Assembly: GCA_910585765.1 (NCBI GenBank)
Contig: CAJUES010000047.1
Span: 1 to 27,018, forward strand
DNA from: an uncultured Lachnospiraceae bacterium
GTDB lineage: Bacteria; Bacillota; Clostridia; Lachnospirales; Lachnospiraceae
DNA length: 27,018 bases
Reading direction: 5' to 3'
A program made the translations under genes and the position numbers. Under the pieces are notes generated by a model. It made no database searches. It had not been told where the DNA came from and worked only from the letters and a program-made list of their open reading frames with translations. Below are positions 1 through 6,981 of the stretch, in pieces (positions within the stretch are counted from its first letter, which is position 1; every line of letters begins with the position of its first letter).

Positions 1-82
1 CTTGCTTTGGTATAATTCGACAATAAAAGAGAGGAAAAATCCATTATTATAAGATGTTTTTGACAAAGTACGTGTCACTACC

Positions 83-412
83 TTGACTCAAGGGGGGCTT
101 AGGGCAATGAGTGATTTGGAGGAGCTGGAACGGGAGCGCGGGAACAGTGAATATATGGATGCAAAGGCGGGGATGGCATACGCAAATGGTTTCATGGATT
201 GCGGGGCGCGGACTGCAAGCAATGAAATGTGCACGTTTCTAGTGATGAATATCTCGTCATTGCAGTTGATACCAGTGAATATTATCGCGTATCGCAGCCA
301 GTATGGGAGTGCGAATCCGGCGGCGGTGATCGCGCCCGCGATCGTGGCGACGTTTTTCAGTACGATAGTGGCGGTGGTATATTGCAAGGTAGTGGGAAGA
401 AAATGCGATTGA
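83..412 (+). pseudogene. spmA: 3' fragment of spmA (spore maturation protein A)
   Basis: The 109-codon open frame reads as the C-terminal half of SpmA, a membrane protein of the nucleoside-recognition (Gate) family needed for spore core dehydration. Visible SpmA features are GLRAM, then TASNEMCTFLVMNISSLQ, then LIPVNIIAYRSQYG, NPAA and a closing hydrophobic helix. An intact SpmA is about 190-200 residues with several membrane segments; here the first half is missing, and the sequence before base 83 does not continue the homology as far as I can see. The ATG lies within the conserved domain, so it is unlikely to be a genuine start. A second, shorter copy of the same segment lies at 1102-1190. 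The family assignment is from remembered SpmA sequences, not a search. Confidence 0.72.
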
Positions 413-471
413 TGAACTTATTAATTGATGATATACTATCCATATAAAACAGCTTAAGAGGAATAGTCGAC

Positions 472-605
472 ATGAAATTTGAATTTCCTTTGAGACATCA
501 GCCTATGTTTTTGACGATCCGTATTATATTGAAATGTTTGACTTTGAGCATAGTGCTGATGAAGACCGGTACATTGCAATAAGAAATTATGAAAATGGTG
601 TATAA
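472..605 (+). pseudogene. BrnT-family toxin remnant (internal deletion, truncated)
   Basis: The ATG at 472 follows a GAGGA ribosome site and encodes MKFEF, matching the usual BrnT start (MKFEW). A different frame, open from 483 to the stop at 603-605, then gives ISFETSAYVFDDPYY, followed by EMFDFEHSADEDRYIAI. This is the BrnT core (VFDDP, then D.EHS..EDRYIAI). The piece that normally joins the two parts is missing and the frame is shifted. The C-terminal third, with the last strands and RISAR motif, is replaced by NYENGV and a stop. BrnT is the RNase toxin of the BrnT/BrnA type II toxin-antitoxin family, usually about 90 residues. No BrnA-like antitoxin follows. I infer a dead toxin gene. Confidence 0.66.
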
Positions 606-623
606 AAAAAGGAGTACGCAGAG

Positions 624-1082
624 ATGAAAAAATTTGAAAAATATGTTGCTGATAAACCAGAGTGGAATTTAATTTCGAAGGAAGAGGCTTCATTACTGAA
701 AATGAAGCTTGGAAAAAGTCACAGAAAAGAATCTGACTGGGAAGTCATAAAGGAAATTTTGGGGAGGCGCAATCTGCTTACATTTATTCCGCCCAAAAGG
801 GCGAAAGGGCTTACAACGATTGAAAAGGTACTTTGCGAGAATGGAAATCTGATGGTTTTTACAAACATGGATGACTGTACACGGCATATTCAGGTTCTGC
901 AGTTCAAAGGAAAATTCCGGGGATATGTCGAGATTGGTTATATTTCTTTTGATAATGTTTTGGATATCGCAGACCAACATGGCATGAATGTTCTCATCGA
1001 TATGAATGATGAAAATAACTCCAGGTGCCTCATGTATGAGCCCGCAGAAAAACGATTAAAAGCTGTCATCGTGGCATTTTGA
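624..1082 (+). CDS. Uncharacterised 152-residue protein, possibly SseB-like
   Basis: The ATG is preceded by AAAGGAG at good spacing. The protein is soluble, with no signal peptide or membrane segment, and is charged (Lys/Glu rich) at its N terminus. The central part (about residues 70-95) reads ENGNLMVFTNMDDCTRHIQV, followed by ISFDNVLDIADQHGMNVLID. That pattern, a strand ending in VFTN, a helix, then a helix before a 'nvlID' strand, resembles the SseB N-terminal-like fold found in many small Firmicute proteins, but the match is loose. The gene is more AT-rich than the core genes, follows the BrnT remnant by 18 bases, and is bracketed by two spmA fragments, suggesting a transferred segment. 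Function unknown; it is not a BrnA antitoxin by sequence. Confidence 0.7.
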   Translation: MKKFEKYVADKPEWNLISKEEASLLKMKLGKSHRKESDWEVIKEILGRRNLLTFIPPKRAKGLTTIEKVLCENGNLMVFTNMDDCTRHIQVLQFKGKFRGYVEIGYISFDNVLDIADQHGMNVLIDMNDENNSRCLMYEPAEKRLKAVIVAF

Positions 1083-1101
1083 AATAAATTTCACAGGGTA
1101 T

Positions 1102-1190
1102 TCGTCACTGCAATTCATTCCAGTGAATGCTATCGCCTGCCACAGCCAGTACGGCGGTGACAATCCGGCGGCAGGAACCGCGCTTTTTTG
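1102..1190 (+). pseudogene. spmA: Second, shorter spmA fragment
   Basis: From TCG at 1102 the frame reads SSLQFIPVNAIACHSQYGG, then DNPAAGTALF. This is the same SpmA segment as codons 254-345 of the first fragment (SSLQLIPVNIIAYRSQYGS, ANPAA). By eye about 56 of the first 72 bases agree, and many differences are third-position changes, so this is an old duplication or two independently decayed copies. Similarity stops abruptly at both ends. It starts 20 bases after the stop of the 152-residue gene. No start codon or ribosome site suits it, so it is not a gene. Confidence 0.68.
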
Positions 1191-1273
1191 GATTCTCCGT
1201 CCAATGCATGAGATGTCCCGTTGCCGCCGATTACCCCCGTCACGCCATGCATTGATCGCGGCAGAACGCCTTG

Positions 1274-1999
1274 CTATCTGTCAATTCTTCGCAACAAAAT
1301 ACTGCACAGGACAAGTGCTAAGACAAAGATCAAAAGCAGCGGCAAAAGGTTTTCAAACGTCAAAACACGCGCTGTCATTTGCTGATACCCCCATGAAGCC
1401 GGAAATAGTTTTCCTGCTGTTTTAAACGCTTTTGGAAGCAGTTCCGTCGGGAACATGATCCCGGAAAGCATGGTAGAAGGTATAAAAATAATAATAGAAA
1501 ACATAGAAGTTTTTGCCGGGTCTTTTACCGCCAGCCCAATGATGCTGGCTGCACCGAGCGATACCGCAATAAAAATCGCGAGGGTGATAAAGTACACGAG
1601 CGGATTTTGCGGTAGTTCAGCCTGAAAAGCCAGCGGCGCTGCAATATACAGAATCATGCTCATAATGAACAAATGAATATATGCTGAAATATTGGTCAAA
1701 GCAAGACCGAGATATAGTGGAACCCCATTTGCCCTGTAGACCTTTTTGATATCGCTGCTGTATATTTCAACAATAGTGGGGGGCAGACCGATCAATGCGC
1801 CCATTGTCACGCCGAACACAGTCATTGACTGAATAAGCGTATATCTCGCTCCCGGCATGACGGAGGTAAAGATACCGCCCATAATTGCGAAGAACAGAAG
1901 CGGCACGATATAGCAGGTTATTAGTAATGTCTTGCTCCTTATATCTAATTTCCACTGTAGGGAAACCCCGTACAAAAAAGCGCCCATTGTTATGCCCAC
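1274..1999 (-). CDS. ABC-2 type transporter permease
   Basis: Membrane subunit of an ABC exporter, working with the ATPase encoded just upstream. About six hydrophobic segments are visible, with the ABC-2 pattern: an N-terminal helix (TLLITCYIVPLLFFAIMGG), a long middle region, and the motif IIIFIPSTMLSGIMFPTELLP near the C terminus, typical of NatB/DrrB-like permeases. It ends in a basic tail (RRIDR). Two starts are possible: GTG at 1999, overlapping the ATPase stop, or ATG at 1987, two bases after that stop. Neither has a strong ribosome site, so translational coupling is likely. Third gene of a MerR-ATPase-permease operon. The substrate is unknown; such operons often serve drug or peptide export. 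Confidence 0.85.
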   Translation of the reverse strand: MGITMGAFLYGVSLQWKLDIRSKTLLITCYIVPLLFFAIMGGIFTSVMPGARYTLIQSMTVFGVTMGALIGLPPTIVEIYSSDIKKVYRANGVPLYLGLALTNISAYIHLFIMSMILYIAAPLAFQAELPQNPLVYFITLAIFIAVSLGAASIIGLAVKDPAKTSMFSIIIFIPSTMLSGIMFPTELLPKAFKTAGKLFPASWGYQQMTARVLTFENLLPLLLIFVLALVLCSILLRRIDR

Positions 2000-2799
2000 T
2001 TTGCTATTTTTATGAAATGTTGTTCCAGTGAACCGCGGTCGATCTGGATATCTGTGATAGTCGCTCCTTTTTCCTGGTACTGCATCAGCAGCGAAAGTAA
2101 AGTGTCCCCGATATTTTCCGCTTCGTATGTATCCGTTCCGTTTTCGGTCTGGATCGTGATCGTATAATGCTTTCCGATGGTTTCGCCCAGCTGTTTGACA
2201 GTTCCGATAAAGGCGATCTTGCCGCCGGAGAGGATAGCGATCCGGTCACACAAGCTTTCAACTTCTGTCATATCATGGCTTGCTAATATGATAGTTTTTC
2301 CGATCGCTTTTAACCGCCGGATCTGCGCATGTAGAGATAACTGCCCCTCAACATCGAGTCCTGCGGTTGGCTCATCAAGAAACAGAATATCCGGATCCCG
2401 CGTCAAAGCAAGTGCCAGATGAAGCCGCCGCTTTTGCCCGGTTGATAGTTGATAATACTGTTTTTTGGCAAGTTCATAAATGCCGAGCGCGTCAAGCATT
2501 GTCTGATCGAGGGCTGTCTTATTCCACTTGGCAAACAGCTTTACGGCTTCCAGTGCTCTGATATGCTGCGGCAAAGAAGCCGACTGCAGTTGGATCCCCA
2601 TTCTTCCGTTTATCGCAATGCTTCCGCTGTCGTATTTTCTTAAACCCTCGATACATTCAAGTGATGTGGTTTTGCCCGCCCCATTTATGCCGAGCAAAGC
2701 AAAGATTTCTCCTTGCTGTACGCAAAAGTCTAAGCCGTTCAGCACGACGTGACTTCCATAACTTTTTGTTAAGTTGTTTATTTTTATAGCCTCCTTCAT
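1990..2799 (-). CDS. ABC transporter ATP-binding protein (exporter, CcmA/NatA-like)
   Basis: Cytoplasmic ATPase of 269 residues, full length for the family. Walker A is GINGAGKTT at 37-45, the signature is STGQKRR near 117-123 (variant of LSGGQ), and Walker B with the following glutamate is ILFLDEPTAGLD, with the switch histidine in ILASHDM. A C-terminal extension after the H-loop (about 70 residues, ending SLEQHFIKIAKWA) is typical of exporters of the ABC-2 type. The start overlaps the MerR stop by four bases (ATGA), so regulator and pump are translationally coupled. The permease follows directly. Expression probably depends on the promoter in front of the MerR gene. Confidence 0.92.
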   Translation of the reverse strand: MKEAIKINNLTKSYGSHVVLNGLDFCVQQGEIFALLGINGAGKTTSLECIEGLRKYDSGSIAINGRMGIQLQSASLPQHIRALEAVKLFAKWNKTALDQTMLDALGIYELAKKQYYQLSTGQKRRLHLALALTRDPDILFLDEPTAGLDVEGQLSLHAQIRRLKAIGKTIILASHDMTEVESLCDRIAILSGGKIAFIGTVKQLGETIGKHYTITIQTENGTDTYEAENIGDTLLSLLMQYQEKGATITDIQIDRGSLEQHFIKIAKWA

Positions 2800-3606
2800 T
2801 CTGTTCCCTCCTTGTTTTCACTTTGAAATGGGTCAATACCTAAACGGGAAAAATAGACGCCTAATGCTTGTTCAACATATCCGTTTGTATCTTGAATCGC
2901 TTTCCATTGATGGTCTGCATTTTGAACTTCTCCAAATTCTACAAGCCTGGGCAGCATGCGCATATCTCCTCCAGTGAAATCCGTGATCATACTCCAATAG
3001 GCTTTTGCAAAATCCTGTCCCTCATCGCTGTCCGCAGGAACGCCGGCATTTTGAAGTCTTATTGCCTCGTCTTGAAGCTGCAGGAAGGTGTTCAGAAATG
3101 CCTTTCCGCTGTCTTTATCAAAATGGCTGCGGATATGGTCAAGGGTCTGGTCATCAAAATGTTTGATCAGCCAGTAGAAATCATTTTTCATCTGCAGATT
3201 GACGATGATATCGGCATACTTTTTGAAGTTCACCGACTGCATTTGAAGGACTTCCTCCCGCAGCGCTTCCAGTTCCCGCAACGATTCAGACAGGCTTTCT
3301 ATTTTTTGCCTGACAGCGGCTGCCTGCTCCGCCAGGACATCGGCGATTTCAGCCGGTGTGTTGAGGGGAATGAGCCGGTTCTTTATGTCATTCAGAGAGA
3401 ACCCTAAATGTTTGAGGGACAAGATCTGATGAAGCTTTACAATGTCTTTACCCGTATATAATCTGCGCCCCCCTTCACTCAGGACAGTTGGGGAAAGCAG
3501 CCCCTCTCTGTCGTAATGCTGTAATGTCCGTACAGTAACGTCCATTTTTTTTCGCGATCTCGCCGACGGTCATGTAACCTTGCGGTATTGCTTTATGTTT
3601 ATCCAT
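2796..3606 (-). pseudogene. MerR-family regulator, frameshifted in an A8 run
   Basis: The intact reading would begin at ATG 3606 (after GGGGAT) with MDKHKAIPQGYMTVGEIAKK and continue, after one base is skipped, as MDVTVRTLQHYDREGLL at 3545. Together these form a normal MerR winged helix-turn-helix. The break is at T3545-T3552 (A8 on the coding strand), where seven A would restore the frame. Downstream the frame is open for 249 codons: wing (EGGRRLYTGKDI), dimer helix (LRELEALREEVLQM), then a C-terminal sensor domain of about 150 residues. The ATG at 3545 would lack helix 1 and its DNA-binding role. It could be a sequencing error, a real mutation, or slippage on A8. The stop overlaps the ABC ATPase start by four bases, so it probably regulates that pump. 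Confidence 0.8.
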
Positions 3607-3696
3607 GTTATCCCCCATGCCGCCTTTGGCGGCTCAAATAGAAATGAAAAACGCTGGTATAAGCTACGTCATACATTGTTAGCGTGAGTTGCATCA

Positions 3697-3728
3697 TCTA
3701 TAGCATACCTCATTACGTTAGGTCACAA
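3697..3728 (-). promoter_or_regulatory. MerR-type promoter and operator for the regulator-ABC operon
   Basis: On the minus strand TTGTGA (3728-3723) and TATAGA (3702-3697) are separated by 20 bases, the over-long spacer typical of MerR-controlled promoters. The spacer begins with the near-palindrome ACCT-AACGTAATG-AGGT (3707-3723). It reads toward the MerR gene, whose start is about 90 bases downstream. MerR proteins untwist such promoters to activate; that this one is autoregulated by the adjacent MerR is inference. Confidence 0.55.
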
Positions 3729-3883
3729 GCAAGTGTTTTTGCAAAATATTTTGGAAAAGTTGAGATAGTAAACTTTAAGAAAATTTAACATGAATTGTGT
3801 ATGCGTTAGTGGTAAAATATGACTGTGAGTGGCAGGCAAATTTTTCATATTCAAATGTATCAATAAGGTGGAGGTAACAATAA

Positions 3884-4375
3884 ATGATTTTTAAATATTG
3901 TGCGGAGTGCGGTCATAAATTAGAAGATATTAAATGTGGTGATGATGATTGCAAGATTTGTCCCGTGTGCAAGAAATTATATGGCGATAATCCCTTACCC
4001 GTTGTAGAGGTGCTGGTAGTCAATGAGTTTAATGAAATACTTCTTTTAAAGCAGAATTACATATCAGAAACGAAATGGACAGTCGTATCCGGTTATATGA
4101 TAAACGGGGAAACGATTGAGGATGCCGTTACACGTGAAGTAAGGGAAGAAACCGGACAGAATGTTATAAGCTGTAAATATATATCCAGCTATTACTTTGC
4201 TCCCAAGCAGCTTATTATGATTGGATTTATTGCTTATGTAAAGAAATCACAATTTTCAAATTCAGTTGAAGTGGATGACATTAAATGGTATAAAATGGAT
4301 GAAGTAGACCGTATGATAGCCCGCGAAAATAATTGTTCCGGTATGCATTGGGATAAATGTAGAGATTTTTTATAG
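3884..4375 (+). CDS. Nudix hydrolase with N-terminal zinc ribbon
   Basis: A 163-residue hydrolase of nucleoside-diphosphate-linked substrates. A zinc ribbon is formed by C6/C9 and C26/C29 (CAEC and CPVC). The Nudix box runs from G70 to G91: G70, E76, R84-E85, E88-E89, G91, with all catalytic acidic residues present. The zinc ribbon plus Nudix arrangement recalls NADH pyrophosphatase NudC, but the protein is much shorter and the NudC SQPWPFPxS signature is absent, so the substrate is unresolved. A GGTGGAGG ribosome site precedes the ATG. The gene is AT-rich relative to the core, suggesting later acquisition. It is followed by the PHP gene on the same strand after 119 bases; joint transcription is possible but not shown. 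Confidence 0.88.
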   Translation: MIFKYCAECGHKLEDIKCGDDDCKICPVCKKLYGDNPLPVVEVLVVNEFNEILLLKQNYISETKWTVVSGYMINGETIEDAVTREVREETGQNVISCKYISSYYFAPKQLIMIGFIAYVKKSQFSNSVEVDDIKWYKMDEVDRMIARENNCSGMHWDKCRDFL

Positions 4376-4494
4376 ATTTTGCGATCCCATTTGAAGCAAC
4401 ACGATTTTTATGCTACGATAATGGCACACGACCGGTTTGCGCCATGAGACGGTCTCAAGGACAGATGCATTCCTATCTGCACAGGAGGAGAAAA

Positions 4495-5292
4495 ATGATA
4501 GACGGACACATTCATATTGAAAGAGGCGCGTACACGCTTGATTGGATCGATCAGTTTGTCAACAAGGCAGTTGAAATGGAGATTGATGAAATACGTCTGC
4601 TGGAACACTGTTACCGGTTTGAGGAGTTTGTTCCGATGTATGGTTCAGTGTGTGCATATAGCGAATATGTGGATGCGTGGTTTCATAGAAATGCAGGTGC
4701 GCACAAACTTGCAGACTATTTGGAGCTGATCGAACGAGTGAAGTGCTATAGAGTTAGAAACGAGCAGTTTCCGGTAAAGATCAAGTTTGGTCTTGAAATA
4801 TGCTATTTCAAAGAGTTTGAGAACTTCATTTCTGAACTTACAAAAGGGAAAGGCTTTGATTTTCTGTTGGGAGGCATTCATTTTGTCGACGATTTTGCTT
4901 TCGATCACAAAGCCGAGCATTGGGCGGGACTTGATGTTGACAAAATATATCGCAGATATTTTGAGGATTCTGTTTCATTGGCGGAGAGTGGAATATTTGA
5001 CGGTATCGGCCATCCGGATTCAATAAAATTATTCGGACACAAACCGTCGTATTCCCTGTCACGCTGCTATGAGCGCTTGGCGGAGGAACTCTCAAAAAAT
5101 GACATGTATGCAGATCAAAATAGCGGAGCCGCCAGAAGATGTTCTAAAACGGCTCCGCCTGGCATGGATGAAGAACTGCTTAAAATACTCAAAAAGTATA
5201 ATGTGAAGATCATTACATCGTCTGATGCACACTGCCCTGATGATGTGGGATATAAAATTAAGGAACTGAACAGCCTGATAGAGCGTGTTTAG
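4495..5292 (+). CDS. PHP-domain phosphatase (histidinol-phosphatase HisJ/HisK-like)
   Basis: A 265-residue metal-dependent phosphoesterase of the PHP superfamily. Metal-ligand motifs are DGHIHIERG near residue 3, then LLEHCYRF, then GGIHFVDDFAFDHK, then GIGHPDSIKLFGHKP and SSDAHCPDDVG near the C terminus, the order seen in HisK-type histidinol-phosphatases. I chose ATG 4495 because AGGAGGAG lies 5 bases upstream and the PHP domain begins at once; an in-frame ATG at 4444 has no ribosome site. No his genes are nearby, so histidine biosynthesis is only one option; related PHP proteins act on other sugar or amino-alcohol phosphates. It converges on the amino-acid transporter operon with no obvious terminator in the 93-base gap. 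Confidence 0.85.
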   Translation: MIDGHIHIERGAYTLDWIDQFVNKAVEMEIDEIRLLEHCYRFEEFVPMYGSVCAYSEYVDAWFHRNAGAHKLADYLELIERVKCYRVRNEQFPVKIKFGLEICYFKEFENFISELTKGKGFDFLLGGIHFVDDFAFDHKAEHWAGLDVDKIYRRYFEDSVSLAESGIFDGIGHPDSIKLFGHKPSYSLSRCYERLAEELSKNDMYADQNSGAARRCSKTAPPGMDEELLKILKKYNVKIITSSDAHCPDDVGYKIKELNSLIERV

Positions 5293-5385
5293 CCGTTGCC
5301 TTTTCTATATAGATCCATGCAGAGAAAGTATGCATATAAAACGGCCGCAAACTGTGATGTACATCTGACGGAAAGTATTTATGCA

Positions 5386-6177
5386 CTATCGACTCTCCTG
5401 ATGAAAGCGCGACAGGAACTGCCGTGTGCGTTCTTCCCTCGGATGCTCGATGACTTCTCTCGGGGAGCCCTGCTCGAGGATCGTTCCGCCATCCATGAAG
5501 ATAACGTGGTCTGCGACGTCGCGCGCAAATGCCATCTCGTGCGTGACGATGATCATGGTGGTTTCCTGGTCGGCAAGCTGGCGGATGACGTGCAGTACTT
5601 CCCCGGTCAGCTCGGGGTCGAGTGCGGAGGTCGGCTCGTCAAAGCACAGAATGTCGGGTGTCAGTGCCAGGGCGCGCGCGATGGCGACGCGCTGGCACTG
5701 ACCGCCCGAGAGCTGGTGCGGATAGTTCTCCATACGGTCGGAGAGTCCCATCTGCCCCAGCAGATCTCTTGCCTGCTGCTCGATCGCGAGCAGCTTTTCC
5801 TTTTTGTGCGCCCTGTAGTCGGGCGCTTCCTTCGCGAGCAGCTGTCCGGCGAGCATGACATTCTGCAGTGCGGTGTACTGCGGAAACAGGTTGAAGGACT
5901 GGAATACCAGACCGAAATGAAGGCGTTTGCGCCGGATCTCGCTCTCCTTTCCGGTGGCGGGATCATCGGAGTCAAACAGGGTTTCCCCGTTCACGCGGAT
6001 GATGCCGCTGTCCGGCCGCTCCAGGAAGTTCAGACAGCGCAGGAGTGTTGTCTTGCCGCTGCCCGAGGAGCCGATGATGGAGACGGTCTGTCCCTTTTCC
6101 ATTGAAAAGCTGATATCTTTTAGGACCTGCGTCCGCTCAAAGGTTTTCTGAATGTGCTGTACTTCCAAGATAGACAT
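5386..6177 (-). CDS. Polar amino-acid ABC transporter, ATP-binding protein (GlnQ-like)
   Basis: ATPase subunit powering uptake by the adjacent permease. Walker A is GSSGSGKTT, then the Q-loop in FGLVFQSFNLFPQYT, signature LSGGQCQRVAIARAL, Walker B ILCFDEPTSALDPEL and the H-loop VTHEM. FNLFPQYTALQNVM and LTGEVL are hallmarks of the GlnQ/HisP polar amino-acid group. I chose ATG 6177 because the ribosome site AGGAGA is too close to the in-frame ATG at 6183. Last gene of the minus-strand operon, 16 bases after the permease stop. The specific amino acid cannot be told from sequence. Length (about 263) is normal. Confidence 0.93.
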   Translation of the reverse strand: MSILEVQHIQKTFERTQVLKDISFSMEKGQTVSIIGSSGSGKTTLLRCLNFLERPDSGIIRVNGETLFDSDDPATGKESEIRRKRLHFGLVFQSFNLFPQYTALQNVMLAGQLLAKEAPDYRAHKKEKLLAIEQQARDLLGQMGLSDRMENYPHQLSGGQCQRVAIARALALTPDILCFDEPTSALDPELTGEVLHVIRQLADQETTMIIVTHEMAFARDVADHVIFMDGGTILEQGSPREVIEHPREERTRQFLSRFHQESR

Positions 6178-6193
6178 GTCCATATCTCCTTCC

Positions 6194-6880
6194 TTATTTG
6201 AAGTAATCGAGCCGTCTCTCGAGATAACCCAAAAGGGATGTGAGGAGACCGTTCCAGATTAAATAGTAGACTGCGGTGAAAAACAGCGGCCAGATAGCGC
6301 CGGAGATGCCCTGCGAGCCCTTGAGAAACGACTGCCCTGCCCAGATGATCTCCTGCAGCGCGATGATGCGGGAGAGGGAGGTGTCCTTCACCAGCGTGAT
6401 GATCTCGTTGGACATGGGCGGGACGATCCGCTTGACCATCTGCAGCAGCTTGACTTTGAAAAAGATCTGACGCCTTGTCATGCCGAGCACAAGTCCAGCC
6501 TCTGTCTGCCCGACCGGGATGGACTGGATGCCGCCGCGGTAGATTTCCGAGAAGTAGCATGCGTAGTTCAGGATAAATGAGATGCTGGCTGCCAGAAAGC
6601 GTCCGCGCTCCCCGCTGCCCCAGATGGGAGTACCCAGCACCAGACCCGGAAAATAGTAGAAGATCAGCAGCTGGATCATGAGCGGTGTGCCGCGAATGAT
6701 CCACACGAGGAATCTGGAAAGATACCGCAGCGGCCGGAAGTGCGACATGGAACCGAAGGCGATGACCAGCCCCAGCGGGAATGCGCCGATGAGCGTGACA
6801 AAAAACAGCTTTAAAGTCTGTAGAAAACCGATGTTCAAAGAGCGGATAACGATCGGAAATTGTTCGATGATCAGTTGCAT
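6194..6880 (-). CDS. Polar amino-acid ABC transporter, permease (HisM/GlnP-like)
   Basis: Inner-membrane subunit of 228 residues. About five membrane helices are visible, and the EAA loop that contacts the ATPase reads EAGLVLGMTRRQIFFKVKLLQ, matching the family pattern EAA---G-------I--P. Other marks are IIRGTPLMIQLLIFYY and FSEIYRGGIQSIPVGQ, typical of the His/Glu/Gln/Arg permease group (TIGR01726-like). TAGGAGATACAT precedes the ATG. A strong terminator-like hairpin separates it from the binding-protein gene 101 bases upstream, so it probably receives only read-through transcription. Confidence 0.93.
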   Translation of the reverse strand: MQLIIEQFPIVIRSLNIGFLQTLKLFFVTLIGAFPLGLVIAFGSMSHFRPLRYLSRFLVWIIRGTPLMIQLLIFYYFPGLVLGTPIWGSGERGRFLAASISFILNYACYFSEIYRGGIQSIPVGQTEAGLVLGMTRRQIFFKVKLLQMVKRIVPPMSNEIITLVKDTSLSRIIALQEIIWAGQSFLKGSQGISGAIWPLFFTAVYYLIWNGLLTSLLGYLERRLDYFK

Positions 6881-6926
6881 ATGTATCTCCTAACTGAAAA
6901 TATTTTCTCTGCGCGGGGCTGTGCAC

Positions 6927-6960
6927 AAAAAAGGCATCCCAAGCTGTATCTTGAGACACC
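6927..6960 (-). terminator. Intra-operon intrinsic terminator
   Basis: On the minus strand GGTGTCTCAAG (6960-6950) pairs with CTTGGGATGCC (6943-6933) over 11 pairs including three G-U type, with a six-base loop and then six T (6932-6927). It lies between the binding-protein stop and the permease start, so it likely lowers downstream expression relative to the binding protein. Confidence 0.75.
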
Positions 6961-6981
6961 CTTGTCGTACCGCCCTTGTCG

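Noticed and set aside
1202..1254. Inverted repeat CAATGCATG...CATGCATTG as a terminator of the exporter operon
   Set aside because: The loop is 35 bases and there is no T run on either strand, so it does not look like an intrinsic terminator.
4463..4490. Hairpin just before the PHP gene as a regulatory element
   Set aside because: The stem is only about five pairs (CAGAT with ATCTG) and is not followed by anything diagnostic.
5296..6105. Long plus-strand open frame of 269 codons
   Set aside because: It lies antisense over the GlnQ-like ATPase, whose motifs are perfect on the minus strand; the frame is a by-product of GC-rich codon use.
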